Positions 1 through 6,186 are shown, numbered from the stretch's first letter. The stretch is DNA of 10,060 nucleotides from Butyrivibrio sp. (GCA_024688095.1 JAILEJ010000106.1:1-10060), one strand, 5' to 3'. Made by a program: numbers and translations. The notes: generated from the sequence alone by a model not told the origin.

Positions 1-117
1 GTAGAAGCAGCAATGAATTATATCGAAGGCAATAAGAATGAACATTATATTGGTTGCGATTATATCAAAGTAGATAAAGATACTGCTGAAGATATTAAGG
101 CTTCAATCAATCAGTAA
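1..117 (+). CDS. C-terminal end of a probable sugar ABC transporter substrate-binding protein (partial)
   Basis: An open frame enters from the left edge and ends at TAA 115-117, giving 38 residues that finish DIKASINQ. The tail contains AAMNYIEGN, then YIGCDYIKVDKDTAEDI. This helix followed by a short Y-x-x-x-D-Y-x-x-V strand resembles the end of periplasmic-binding-protein-like (LacI/ribose-binding type) sugar-binding lipoproteins of Clostridia. Such proteins capture a sugar outside the cell and hand it to an ABC permease. The body of the gene is outside the window, so the substrate and even the family are uncertain. A strong intrinsic terminator starts 33 bp after the stop, so this is the last gene of its transcript. 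Confidence 0.6.
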   Translation, partial: VEAAMNYIEGNKNEHYIGCDYIKVDKDTAEDIKASINQ

Positions 118-149
118 ATTTATAAAAGGTCATGGAAATTAATATGATT

Positions 150-202
150 CCCCTTAAGTAGACAAGGTAAATAACCAAATCTACTTAAGGGGTTTTTGTT
201 TT
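150..202 (+). terminator. Rho-independent terminator after the partial left-edge gene
   Basis: Arms 150-162 and 180-192 form a perfect 13-bp stem (CCCCTTAAGTAGA against TCTACTTAAGGGG) around a 17-nt loop. A T-tract follows on the + strand (TTTTTGTTTT, 193-202). It ends transcription of the gene stopping at 117. Confidence 0.93.
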
Positions 203-219
203 GGGGGAAGACCTGGTAA

Positions 220-386
220 GTATATGAGATGGAATTAATTTTATTTGTGAGGAATTAGGAAACATAAATATATGATAATGGCTTGATTATATTTGTGAGG
301 GATTAAGAAACATAAATATATGAGAAAGAGATGATTTTATTTGTGAGGAATAAAGAAAGATATACTTGTATAATGGAAATAAGAAG
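220..386. repeat. Degenerate 48-bp tandem repeat, about three units
   Basis: The sequence ATTTGTGAGG recurs at 243, 291 and 339, exactly 48 bp apart, each time followed by GA-rich bases. The first two units share a block ending ATAAATATATGA; ATATATG-like tails lie at 269 and 317, and a matching TATATGAGAT at 221 marks part of a preceding unit. The third unit decays after about 25 bp. The repeats fill the spacer ahead of the gene at 468. Their purity and the lack of an open frame suggest a non-coding repeat or a regulatory array. Confidence 0.8.
369..374 (+). promoter_or_regulatory. Candidate -10 box for the gene at 468
   Basis: A perfect TATAAT is preceded by TTG with no recognisable -35 hexamer at normal spacing. 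It is the only consensus -10 between the upstream terminator and the gene. It is weak evidence in such AT-rich DNA. Confidence 0.35.
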
Positions 387-467
387 GAAAATAGACTTGC
401 TTAATGTAGATGAGAAGGAAATAATAAGATAGAATTTTTTTATGAGTAGTTATTAGTAAAAATTAAA

Positions 468-1898
468 ATGAGTGGGAATAAAATGACAAAAAGACAGAAA
501 AGAAAATATTTGATTATTGTTCTTATAATTATAGCGATTTTTTTGTGCCTGGCCTTGTTCTTGGTTTATAGAACCGAGATTGCTAATAGCGTTGTTGAGT
601 ATGACGAAAGTGTTGAAGACCAGAATAATTCAATCATTGAATATGACGAGAGCGATGAAAGTCTAATAAATCCTCTGATGGGATATGCTCCAAGCGCAGA
701 TTCTGAAGAACTTGTAGTTGATTCGAGTCTTGTATATATTGATATAACCTGGGCAGAGCTTGAACCAGAAGAAGGCATGTTTGATTTTGATGCTATTGCA
801 GAAGAAAATTATATAGAGAAATGGAGAAGTGAAGGCAAAAAGGCTGTTCTAAGATTCATCTGCGATCTCCCGGATTATGAAGAGCACAGAGATATTCCAG
901 AATGGCTATATGAACTTACCGGAGATGGTGAGGACTATGACATTGAATATGGCAAAGGATATGCACCTGACTATAATAATGAGATATTTATCCAATATCA
1001 TGAAAAAGCCTTAAAGGCTATTGGAGATTTTTTTGCAGAAATGGATTTTGTAAAATATGTAGAGCTTGGAAGTCTTGGCCATTGGGGAGAGTGGCATGTA
1101 CTTGCAGAGTCAGATCTTCCAGGCATGCCGGATACAGAAACAAGAGAAATATATGTAAGCCATTATGAAGAGAGCTTTCCATATGCGAAACTATTGATGA
1201 GGAGGCCGTTTGCAGAGCTTCCTGAGGAAGCGGGAGTATTTAATGATATGACTGGTGCTGAAGAGGATACCGAGGAATTTCTTGACTGGATAGAAGAAGG
1301 CGGCGAGTATACGCAAACAGGTGAAGCGGATGGAATAAAAGCCGTTCCTGATATATGGGAAAGCGCACCGGTAGGAGGAGAATTTACAAGTAGTATTCCT
1401 ATGGAGGATATGCTCAGTGATAATATTGATGATACTATTGGACTTATTGAAGATACGCATATGACTTTTATTGGGCCTAAAGTTCCTGAAATAAATGAAG
1501 ATGAGAATTACTTGAAATCCTGGGCAGATGAAATATTAAAGCATTTGGGTTATAGATATTATGTTTCAAGGTTTGAATATGGACAATCCGGTAATTCGAT
1601 AGATGTGAATATTACCATCACTAATGGTGGCGTGGCACCGGTTTATTTTGAATTTATTCCATGCATATATGTGATGGAAAAAGATAAAGGTGTAATCGTA
1701 AAGCGTATAGAACTTGATATTGATCTTAGGGAGATTGCACAGGATGAAAGTGAGAATGCAGGCTTTGAACTCGATGAAGAATTTTTGGGAGATGATTATG
1801 AGATTTATGCCGGCATAGAAGACCCTGCAACAAATGAACCTGAAATATATCTGATGATGGATGCTGAAAGAAATGGAAAGCTTTCCAGACTGAAGTGA
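468..1898 (+). CDS. Membrane-anchored extracellular DUF4832/DUF4874-type protein (glycosidase-like)
   Basis: This is a 476-residue protein. A basic N-terminus (KMTKRQKRK) precedes one hydrophobic segment at about 14-34, so the rest is probably outside the cell, anchored by this helix. Residues 42-66 are acidic and hold a small duplication (VVEYDES, IIEYDES). From N68 the sequence NPLMGYA, then YIDITWAELEPEEGMFDF, YGKGYAPDYNN (161-171) and VELGSLGHWGEWH (198-210) match what I recall of DUF4832/DUF4874 proteins, which have a TIM-barrel glycoside-hydrolase-like fold. The Glu residues 199 and 208 in the GHWGEW region are plausible active-site acids. Residues about 365-470 look like a beta-sandwich. 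The substrate is unknown; a polysaccharide role is inferred. Start choice is uncertain: ATG 483 (residue 6) has GAGTGGG just upstream, whereas ATG 468 has no clear ribosome site. Confidence 0.8.
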   Translation: MSGNKMTKRQKRKYLIIVLIIIAIFLCLALFLVYRTEIANSVVEYDESVEDQNNSIIEYDESDESLINPLMGYAPSADSEELVVDSSLVYIDITWAELEPEEGMFDFDAIAEENYIEKWRSEGKKAVLRFICDLPDYEEHRDIPEWLYELTGDGEDYDIEYGKGYAPDYNNEIFIQYHEKALKAIGDFFAEMDFVKYVELGSLGHWGEWHVLAESDLPGMPDTETREIYVSHYEESFPYAKLLMRRPFAELPEEAGVFNDMTGAEEDTEEFLDWIEEGGEYTQTGEADGIKAVPDIWESAPVGGEFTSSIPMEDMLSDNIDDTIGLIEDTHMTFIGPKVPEINEDENYLKSWADEILKHLGYRYYVSRFEYGQSGNSIDVNITITNGGVAPVYFEFIPCIYVMEKDKGVIVKRIELDIDLREIAQDESENAGFELDEEFLGDDYEIYAGIEDPATNEPEIYLMMDAERNGKLSRLK

Positions 1899-1918
1899 GG
1901 GATATTGTTTATGGGACT

Positions 1919-1980
1919 AAAAGGGACTAGCAACCTATAATCTGATGAAAATCAGATATAGATTGCTAGTCCTTTTATAT
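1919..1980. terminator. Compound two-way terminator between convergent genes
   Basis: The outer stem GGACTAGCAA (1924-1933) pairs perfectly with TTGCTAGTCC (1963-1972). Inside it, ATCTGAT (1940-1946) pairs with ATCAGAT (1951-1957) around a GAAA tetraloop. On the + strand TTTTATATT follows; on the - strand the opposite flank gives CCCTTTTAGT. It can therefore end both the gene stopping at 1898 and the minus-strand gene stopping at 1995. Confidence 0.9.
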
Positions 1981-1994
1981 TGGTGTTATTAAAA

Positions 1995-3350
1995 TTACTG
2001 CTGGAATAACCATTCCATAACTGCTACACAGTTATATGCATAATCAAATGAAGCCATGTGGTAAGATGAGCTGTTCATGCCACCTCCGGCTGACATACCT
2101 TCAGGAGCTTCACCGGACATACCCTCAGGCATTTCACCAGACATACCTTCAGGAGCTTCACCAGACATACCCTCAGGCATTTCTCCGCTCATATCTTCTG
2201 ATGAAGAGTCAGAACTTGGAGGCCCTGCAAAACCAGATGTATTTGAACCGTCTTCTGAACTCATATCAGAAGGTGCGCCCATGCTCATGCCGCCCATTCC
2301 AGATGAGCTTGCTGTGCTTGCATCAATTGTTCCTGTAGCCCATGATATGAAGTATGCACCTGTTGATTCTCCGCTAAATAGTGAAACAGCTGCTTCTGAA
2401 AGTTCATCTGTAGACCATGTTCCATCCCACTGTATATAAGTGTAGTCTACGCCATCTTCATCATACATTGCCATAACTTCCTGCATACCTTCCCAGGCAT
2501 TTGTGTCATCTTCAGCTGCAAAGTATACAAAGGTTTGGCCCTCAAGACCGCTTAATGTGCTGATATCCCACTGGCCATCGACAAACATACATGCTGCATA
2601 CAGATCTGGATATTCTGATGCAAGAATAAGAGTAGTCATACATCCCATAGACTGTCCTGTTCCATATATTCTTTCTGTATCTACAGAATATTCCTCTGTC
2701 ATATAATCAATGAAGCTCTTTGTGAGTTCAACATATTCTGTTGTTGTATATGAACCGTGATCATCAAGAATTGTTTCTGGATATGTTGGTACTGCAACTA
2801 TTGTAGGAGTAGCCTCCTGCCATTCATCGGTTGCCCATACAAGAGCACCGCGTCCCTGTGTAAGAGATGTTGTGGCATCAGTTCCTGCACAGCTTGAATC
2901 TGCTATAAATACAACCATTGGATATTCTTCAGATTCATCATATCCTTCAGGAAGATATAAGTTATAAGTGATGCTAAGGCCGGTTTCTTCATCAGTATAA
3001 GTAAGCTGTTCAAATGAATCAGCATAAGTTGCTATAAGTGTTTCTTCGTCTTCAGCTATTGTATTTAAAACTGTTCCAAGCTCAGATGCAGATGTATCTG
3101 TAGCAGTTTCTTCAGAAGATTCTGTGTTTTCTTCAGTCTCGGCATCAGTTGAAATTTCTTCTGATTCTTCAGATGTTTCTTCAGAGGTATTTTCTGAATT
3201 TTCTGTACTTTCAGATTCCTGAGAATCTGTATCTGTAACATCCTGTGATTCTACTTCTGCTGTGGTTTCCTGTGTCTGCGCTGCTGAGCATGCAGCAAGT
3301 GAGATTACTAGTGCTGTTGATGCAAATAGTGTCGCAATTTTTTTGAACAT
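1995..3350 (-). CDS. Secreted esterase lipoprotein with alpha/beta-hydrolase fold and C-terminal repeats
   Basis: This is a 451-residue protein. A lipoprotein signal (MFKKIATLFA onward) ends in a lipobox LAAC, with Cys21 the lipidation site. Residues 22-90 are a disordered Glu/Ser/Thr spacer. The hydrolase domain begins near 110: YNLYLPEGYD (129-138), the strand PMVVFIADSS, and the nucleophile elbow G-Q-S-M-G with Ser234. Acid candidates lie at E280-D282 (AAEDD), and His431 in YHMASFDYAYN is the likely catalytic His. The fold is that of PHB-depolymerase/feruloyl-esterase-like proteins, so release of ester groups from plant polymers or oligomers outside the cell is a reasonable guess. Residues about 345-428 are a Ser/Gly/Met-rich insert containing four 8-residue repeats, just before His431. 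The start is supported by GGAGG (3358-3362) 7 nt upstream. The gene converges on the DUF4832-like gene and shares its terminator. Confidence 0.88.
   Translation of the reverse strand: MFKKIATLFASTALVISLAACSAAQTQETTAEVESQDVTDTDSQESESTENSENTSEETSEESEEISTDAETEENTESSEETATDTSASELGTVLNTIAEDEETLIATYADSFEQLTYTDEETGLSITYNLYLPEGYDESEEYPMVVFIADSSCAGTDATTSLTQGRGALVWATDEWQEATPTIVAVPTYPETILDDHGSYTTTEYVELTKSFIDYMTEEYSVDTERIYGTGQSMGCMTTLILASEYPDLYAACMFVDGQWDISTLSGLEGQTFVYFAAEDDTNAWEGMQEVMAMYDEDGVDYTYIQWDGTWSTDELSEAAVSLFSGESTGAYFISWATGTIDASTASSSGMGGMSMGAPSDMSSEDGSNTSGFAGPPSSDSSSEDMSGEMPEGMSGEAPEGMSGEMPEGMSGEAPEGMSAGGGMNSSSYHMASFDYAYNCVAVMEWLFQQ
2092..2187 (-). repeat. Coding tandem repeat: four 24-bp units (two 48-bp pairs)
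   Basis: Four 24-bp units begin at 2092, 2116, 2140 and 2164 and alternate between two versions, encoding EGMSGEMP and EGMSGEAP. The 48-bp pair is repeated with very few base changes, so it is a recent duplication or is kept alike by slippage. All units keep the frame of the esterase. Confidence 0.92.
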
Positions 3351-3562
3351 AATAGTTCCTCCATATTAAATTATAGTTTATAGTAAAGTGGAATATTTTA
3401 TAATGCGAACTACCATCCGCAGCAGAATGGATATCTATTTGATATTCATCAGATATTTATCTTACAAGAATCATCATATAGTAAAAACCTAAACCCAAAC
3501 TTAAACAGGAATAAAATAAAAATAAAAATCATTTTATAAATGGTGTTTAAATGAAGAGAATG

Positions 3563-3594
3563 GAAATTAATAACAAGGGAAATTAATAGCAAGG
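3563..3594. repeat. Tandem 16-bp direct repeat
   Basis: GAAATTAATAACAAGG (3563-3578) is followed at once by GAAATTAATAGCAAGG (3579-3594), 15 of 16 bases identical. It directly abuts the hairpin at 3595. Confidence 0.85.
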
Positions 3595-3627
3595 GGCACC
3601 GGAAAATGTAAATCATAATCCGGTGCC
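3595..3627 (-). terminator. GC-rich hairpin downstream of asnB, possible terminator
   Basis: GGCACCGGA (3595-3603) pairs perfectly with TCCGGTGCC (3619-3627) around a 15-nt AT-rich loop. It lies about 180 bp after the asnB stop. Neither side carries a proper T-tract: on the minus strand CCTTGCTATT follows. It may be an imperfect terminator, an RNA 3'-end stabiliser or a protein site. Confidence 0.45.
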
Positions 3628-3660
3628 GTAACTAAAGAAATATATGAAAGGTAGAAAATT

Positions 3661-3768
3661 TTATAGTATTATCTAATACTAAAGCTAGTAAAAGATTTAT
3701 AGCATTATCTAATACTAAAGCTAGTAAAAGATTTATAACATTACCTTATACTAAAGAATGTTATATTT
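3661..3768. repeat. 36-bp tandem repeat, three units, each able to form a hairpin
   Basis: Units start at 3661, 3697 and 3733, 36 bp apart. Units 1 and 2 are nearly identical (TTATAG, ATTATCTAATACTAAAGC, TAGTAAAAGAT). Unit 1 forms TAGTATT-ATCT-AATACTA (3664-3681); unit 2 has one mismatch in that stem. Unit 3 diverges but forms a new 9-bp stem, TATAACATT (3734-3742) with AATGTTATA (3757-3765). The array lies in the 3' untranslated region of asnB. Confidence 0.85.
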
Positions 3769-3807
3769 AAGTCCAAAATATAAACTATTAGTAAAATAAA
3801 TAGTACA

Positions 3808-5391
3808 TCAGATTCCTGATGCGCCGTAGTTTGTAAGAACTCTGGCAGATGGGTCGTTTACATTGCATCCTTCCCATTCCTTGTTTGGCATCCAGAAATC
3901 TTTGATCATTTCAGCTTGTCCAGGATAATATTCTTCGAAGATGTCGCGGTACATAAGGCTTTCCTTTGTGAAAGGAGTGCAGTAATCATACTTTTTGCAA
4001 CCTTCTTCGAATGCTTCATCTGTGTATTTCTGCTCAGCATATTCTTTAAGATCATCAACCATGCTGTGACCAACTGCATCTGAGAAAGCGGCTTTCTGAC
4101 GCCATAAGATATCTTCAGGAAGAAGGTTATCTTTTTCAAATGCATGTCTTAATAAGAACTTACCCATATCATAGGTGTTCATCTTGATTTCAGGGTTGAT
4201 TGAAATTACATATTTAACAAAGTCCTTGTCACCAAATGGAACTCTTGCTTCGAGAGAGTTTACAGAGATACATCTGTCAGCACGAAGAACATCATACATG
4301 TGAAGTTCATCGACTCTCTTTTTAGATTCTGCCTGGAAGCTTTCTGCATTTGGAGCAAAGTCTGTATATTTGTAGCCAAAAAGCTCATCAGAGATTTCAC
4401 CAGTCATAAGAACTCTTACATCAGTATGTTCGTGAATCCATTTGCAGCAAAGGTACATACCCATACTTGCTCTTATAGTTGTTATGTCCCATGTTCCAAG
4501 AAGCTTAATAACTTCAGGAAGAGCTTTTATAACATCGTCAGCTGTCATGTATACTTCCGTGTGATCAGCACCGATAAATTCTGCAACTTCTTTTGCATAT
4601 TTAAGATCAATTGCATCCTTGTCCATTCCAATTGCAAAAGTCTTGATAGGCTTTCCAAGAAGACGGGCACTTATAGCACATACAAGGCTTGAATCAAGTC
4701 CACCTGAAAGAAGGAATCCAAGTGGAGCATCACTGTCAAGTCTTCTAAGAACTGATGTGATGAACTTGTCGTGGATTTTTTTGCATGCTTCTTCAACACC
4801 ATCACAAACATATTCTGTAACAGTTGTAAGATCCTCATACTGAACAAATTCGCCATCTGCATAATAGTGTCCAGGAGGGAATGGCATGATTTTGTCTGTA
4901 AGACCAAGAAGGTTTTTAGGCTCGCTTGCGAACATAATACTTCCGGATTTATCATAGCCGTAGTAAAGAGGTCTTATTCCAATCGGATCACGTGCAGCTA
5001 TATAGCTGTCTTTTTCTCTATCGTAGATGATGAGAGCAAATTCACTTCCAAGGAAGCTGAACATTTTAAGGCCAAACTCATGGTAAAGAGGAAGTATGAT
5101 TTCACAATCACTTTCGCTCTTGAATGAATAACCTTTTGTGATCAGAGTTTTCTTTAATTCTCTGAAACCATAGATTTCTCCGTTGCAGATTGAGATGTCT
5201 CCGCCAAGTTCAAAAGGCTGCATACCTTCTTCGTTAAGTCCCATGATAGCAAGTCTGTGGAAGCCAAGGAAACCTGATGGGGTCTCGATGAGTCTTGACA
5301 TGTCAGGGCCTCTTGAAATTGTTTCTTCGAAATAGGGAATAAGTTGATCTTTAGTTACTGGTTTTGAAGTTAATCCTAGAATTGAACACAT
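3808..5391 (-). CDS. asnB: Asparagine synthase (glutamine-hydrolysing), AsnB
   Basis: This cytosolic enzyme of 527 residues (E. coli AsnB is 554) makes asparagine from aspartate, ATP and glutamine. Cys2, free once Met1 is removed, is the nucleophile of the N-terminal class II glutaminase domain (1 to about 190). That domain also shows HRLAI (R46), CNGEIYG (N70, E72) and SDCE (D95), the glutamine-binding set. The synthetase domain has the ATP pyrophosphatase loop SGGLDSS (229-235) and the second phosphate site TGEISDELFGYKY (330-342), where Ile333 replaces the Gly of the usual GEGSDE. The SLEARVPFGDKDF segment (379-391) is typical of AsnB. AAAGGAG lies 9 nt ahead of the ATG. A tRNA-Asn type T-box precedes it, and the divergent neighbour makes its nitrogen donor. 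Confidence 0.96.
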   Translation of the reverse strand: MCSILGLTSKPVTKDQLIPYFEETISRGPDMSRLIETPSGFLGFHRLAIMGLNEEGMQPFELGGDISICNGEIYGFRELKKTLITKGYSFKSESDCEIILPLYHEFGLKMFSFLGSEFALIIYDREKDSYIAARDPIGIRPLYYGYDKSGSIMFASEPKNLLGLTDKIMPFPPGHYYADGEFVQYEDLTTVTEYVCDGVEEACKKIHDKFITSVLRRLDSDAPLGFLLSGGLDSSLVCAISARLLGKPIKTFAIGMDKDAIDLKYAKEVAEFIGADHTEVYMTADDVIKALPEVIKLLGTWDITTIRASMGMYLCCKWIHEHTDVRVLMTGEISDELFGYKYTDFAPNAESFQAESKKRVDELHMYDVLRADRCISVNSLEARVPFGDKDFVKYVISINPEIKMNTYDMGKFLLRHAFEKDNLLPEDILWRQKAAFSDAVGHSMVDDLKEYAEQKYTDEAFEEGCKKYDYCTPFTKESLMYRDIFEEYYPGQAEMIKDFWMPNKEWEGCNVNDPSARVLTNYGASGI

Positions 5392-5422
5392 TTTCTTTTT
5401 CTCCTTTTGTGAATCAATGGTT

Positions 5423-5475
5423 GTTACATCTGAAATTTCTTAAGTAAAAAAGTTATAAAAGGAATTTCAGGTAAC
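5423..5475 (-). promoter_or_regulatory. Long hairpin in the asnB leader between T-box and ribosome site
   Basis: GTTAC (5423-5427) with GTAAC (5471-5475) and CTGAAATT (5430-5437) with AATTTCAG (5463-5470) form a 13-bp stem with a 2-nt bulge and a 25-nt AT-rich loop. It lies just upstream of the asnB ribosome site on the same transcript. No T-tract follows, so it is not a terminator. Confidence 0.6.
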
Positions 5476-5552
5476 GCTGTTTATTATTACTTGATTAGCC
5501 AAAGGAGCTTGTAAAATAAAAGAAAAAGAAGACGGACCTTAGATTTGCCAAT

Positions 5553-5597
5553 AAAAAAAGCAGCCCTCATCCTAATACTTTATAGGACGAATGCTGC
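5553..5597 (-). terminator. T-box terminator hairpin of the asnB leader
   Basis: Read on the minus strand, GCAGC (5597-5593) and CGTCCTA pair with TAGGATG and GCTGC (5564-5560), followed by seven T (5559-5553). The left arm overlaps the 3' half of the T-box antiterminator, so the two folds exclude each other. Terminated RNA is expected when tRNA-Asn is charged. Confidence 0.92.
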
Positions 5598-5885
5598 ATC
5601 CGTGGTGCCACCTAAATTATTACCATAAAAATGATAATCACTTTTTCTAAGCTCTAACAAGCTCGTGTGATGTAACGATCACAACTCGTCTTTCCTACTA
5701 GCGCATTGCACTTTCAGATTGCAGCTTCGGAGTGTTCTTCGCGTAAATTCTTCGTGCCGGATTCTCACTATCGCCGACTCTCTGTGACTGAACTTCTACG
5801 TTACTTTTCTCCATCAACGCCTTTGTTGATATTCGCATATTAAAATCATATATGCGTAAATTCGATTCATAAAAATCTCTTTTAT
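5553..5885 (-). ncRNA. T-box riboswitch, tRNA-Asn specific, controlling asnB
   Basis: The conserved T-box core reads AGGTGGCACCACGG on the minus strand (5613-5600). Its bulge UGGC (5610-5607) pairs with the NCCA end of an uncharged tRNA; the C selects a G discriminator, as in bacterial tRNA-Asn. Stem I lies upstream in about 5700-5830 with an AGAGAG-type element (ACAGAGAGTCGG). The specifier loop reads GCGAAG-AAC-ACTCC; AAC (5736-5734) is an Asn codon followed by the expected purine. A GAA reading (Glu) one base off is followed by C and is less likely. A terminator overlaps the core. Expected behaviour: uncharged tRNA-Asn binds, the antiterminator forms and asnB is transcribed. Confidence 0.95.
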
Positions 5886-5892
5886 GTTTTGA

Positions 5893-5922
5893 AGTTTAAT
5901 TCCAAATTGGGGAATTTGTCAA
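5893..5922 (-). promoter_or_regulatory. Promoter of the asnB T-box transcript
   Basis: A perfect -35 TTGACA (5922-5917, minus strand) is followed after 18 bp by TAAACT (5898-5893), four of six matches to a -10 box. It lies just ahead of stem I of the T-box, giving a start near 5886. Confidence 0.65.
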
Positions 5923-5945
5923 CAGGAAATTTTTAATGATTAAAA
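5916..5945 (+). promoter_or_regulatory. Possible divergent promoter overlapping the asnB -35 box
   Basis: On the + strand TTGTCA (5916-5921) matches five of six -35 positions, and 18 bp later TTAAAA (5940-5945) is preceded by TGA, an extended -10. It would start RNA near 5952 and run into the terminator at 6009-6053 ahead of glnA. The -10 is poor, so this is tentative. Confidence 0.3.
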
Positions 5946-6008
5946 AATATCAAGTTGAGTGTCATTTTATTTATTGACTTTAGGGTGGTAATTTGATAAC
6001 TTATTTTT

Positions 6009-6053
6009 AAAGGCAAAGGCGCCTCGATTTAGTGGATGCCTATGCCTTTTTTT
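6009..6053 (+). terminator. Leader terminator ahead of glnA, candidate ANTAR antitermination site
   Basis: AAAGGCAAAGGC (6009-6020) pairs with GCCTATGCCTTT (6038-6049) with one mismatch, followed by a run of seven T (6047-6053). No + strand gene lies upstream, so it would stop transcripts heading into glnA. The left arm can instead form AGGC (6011-6014), six-base loop AAAGGC, GCCT (6021-6024). That loop has A at position 1 and G at position 4, as in ANTAR-bound hairpins. The usual first hairpin of the pair was not found. Confidence 0.8.
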
Positions 6054-6087
6054 ATTTTATTTAAATAAATATTGAATATTACAAAAT

Positions 6088-6102
6088 ACATAAATTTTAT
6101 GT
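6088..6102. promoter_or_regulatory. Perfect palindrome upstream of glnA
   Basis: ACATAAA-T-TTTATGT is a perfect 7-bp inverted repeat with a one-base centre, between the leader terminator and the candidate promoter. It could be an operator. It does not fit the GlnR consensus TGTNA-N7-TNACA as I remember it. Confidence 0.3.
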
Positions 6103-6177
6103 GTAAAGAATGAGATAAGGCATTATATATTTTGGCGAAAAAAGTAAGAAAAATTTATCATTTTTATATTCATAAAG

Positions 6178-6186
6178 TGATATAAA
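6178..6186 (+). promoter_or_regulatory. Candidate extended -10 promoter for glnA
   Basis: TGA-TATAAA is an extended -10 (TGN plus five of six matches) about 60 bp before the ATG. No good -35 is present. If used, this start would bypass the leader terminator, giving a second, unattenuated transcript. Confidence 0.35.

Larger units (their letters stand above)
203..467. other. AT-rich intergenic region before the DUF4832-like gene
   Basis: No credible gene lies here. The stretch holds the 48-bp repeat array and, on the + strand, a perfect TATAAT at 369-374 inside the decayed third repeat. No matching -35 box stands at 16-18 bp from it. If used, it would give an untranslated leader of roughly 85 nt for the gene at 468. 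Confidence 0.6.
3351..3807. other. Repeat-rich intergenic region between asnB and the esterase gene
   Basis: No gene is visible in 457 bp between two minus-strand genes. It holds the esterase ribosome site (GGAGG, 3358-3362, minus strand) and a 6-bp-phased run AAACCT-AAACCC-AAACTT-AAACAG (3485-3508). Further along are a 16-bp direct repeat, a 9-bp GC-rich hairpin and a 36-bp repeat array. On the minus strand TTGTAA and TATCAA about 17 bp apart, near 3430-3465, could be an esterase promoter, but this is weak. Confidence 0.6.

Noticed and set aside
220..386. The 48-bp repeats as a CRISPR array
   Set aside because: The units are contiguous and degenerate, with no distinct unique spacers and no cas genes nearby.
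2036..2439. Open frames of 100 and 120 codons on the + strand across the esterase repeats
   Set aside because: They lie opposite the esterase gene, arise from its repeat composition and have no ribosome site; the minus-strand gene has signal, motifs and a good start.
4390..4410. AsnB Ile333 in place of Gly in the GEGSDE motif as a sign of lost function
   Set aside because: As I recall, many Firmicutes AsnB proteins have GEVSDELFGYKYTDFAP-type sequences, so this looks like normal subgroup variation.
4300..5127. Several + strand open frames inside asnB
   Set aside because: They are shadows of a fully conserved asnB frame and show no domain or ribosome site.
5734..5738. GAA (Glu) as the T-box specifier
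   Set aside because: It would be followed by C rather than the expected purine, while AAC is followed by A and matches the downstream asnB.
5980..5992. TTTAGGGTGGTAA on the + strand, resembling a T-box core
   Set aside because: It lacks the ACCGCG-type 3' half, and no stem I or specifier precedes it on the + strand; the real T-box is on the minus strand nearby.
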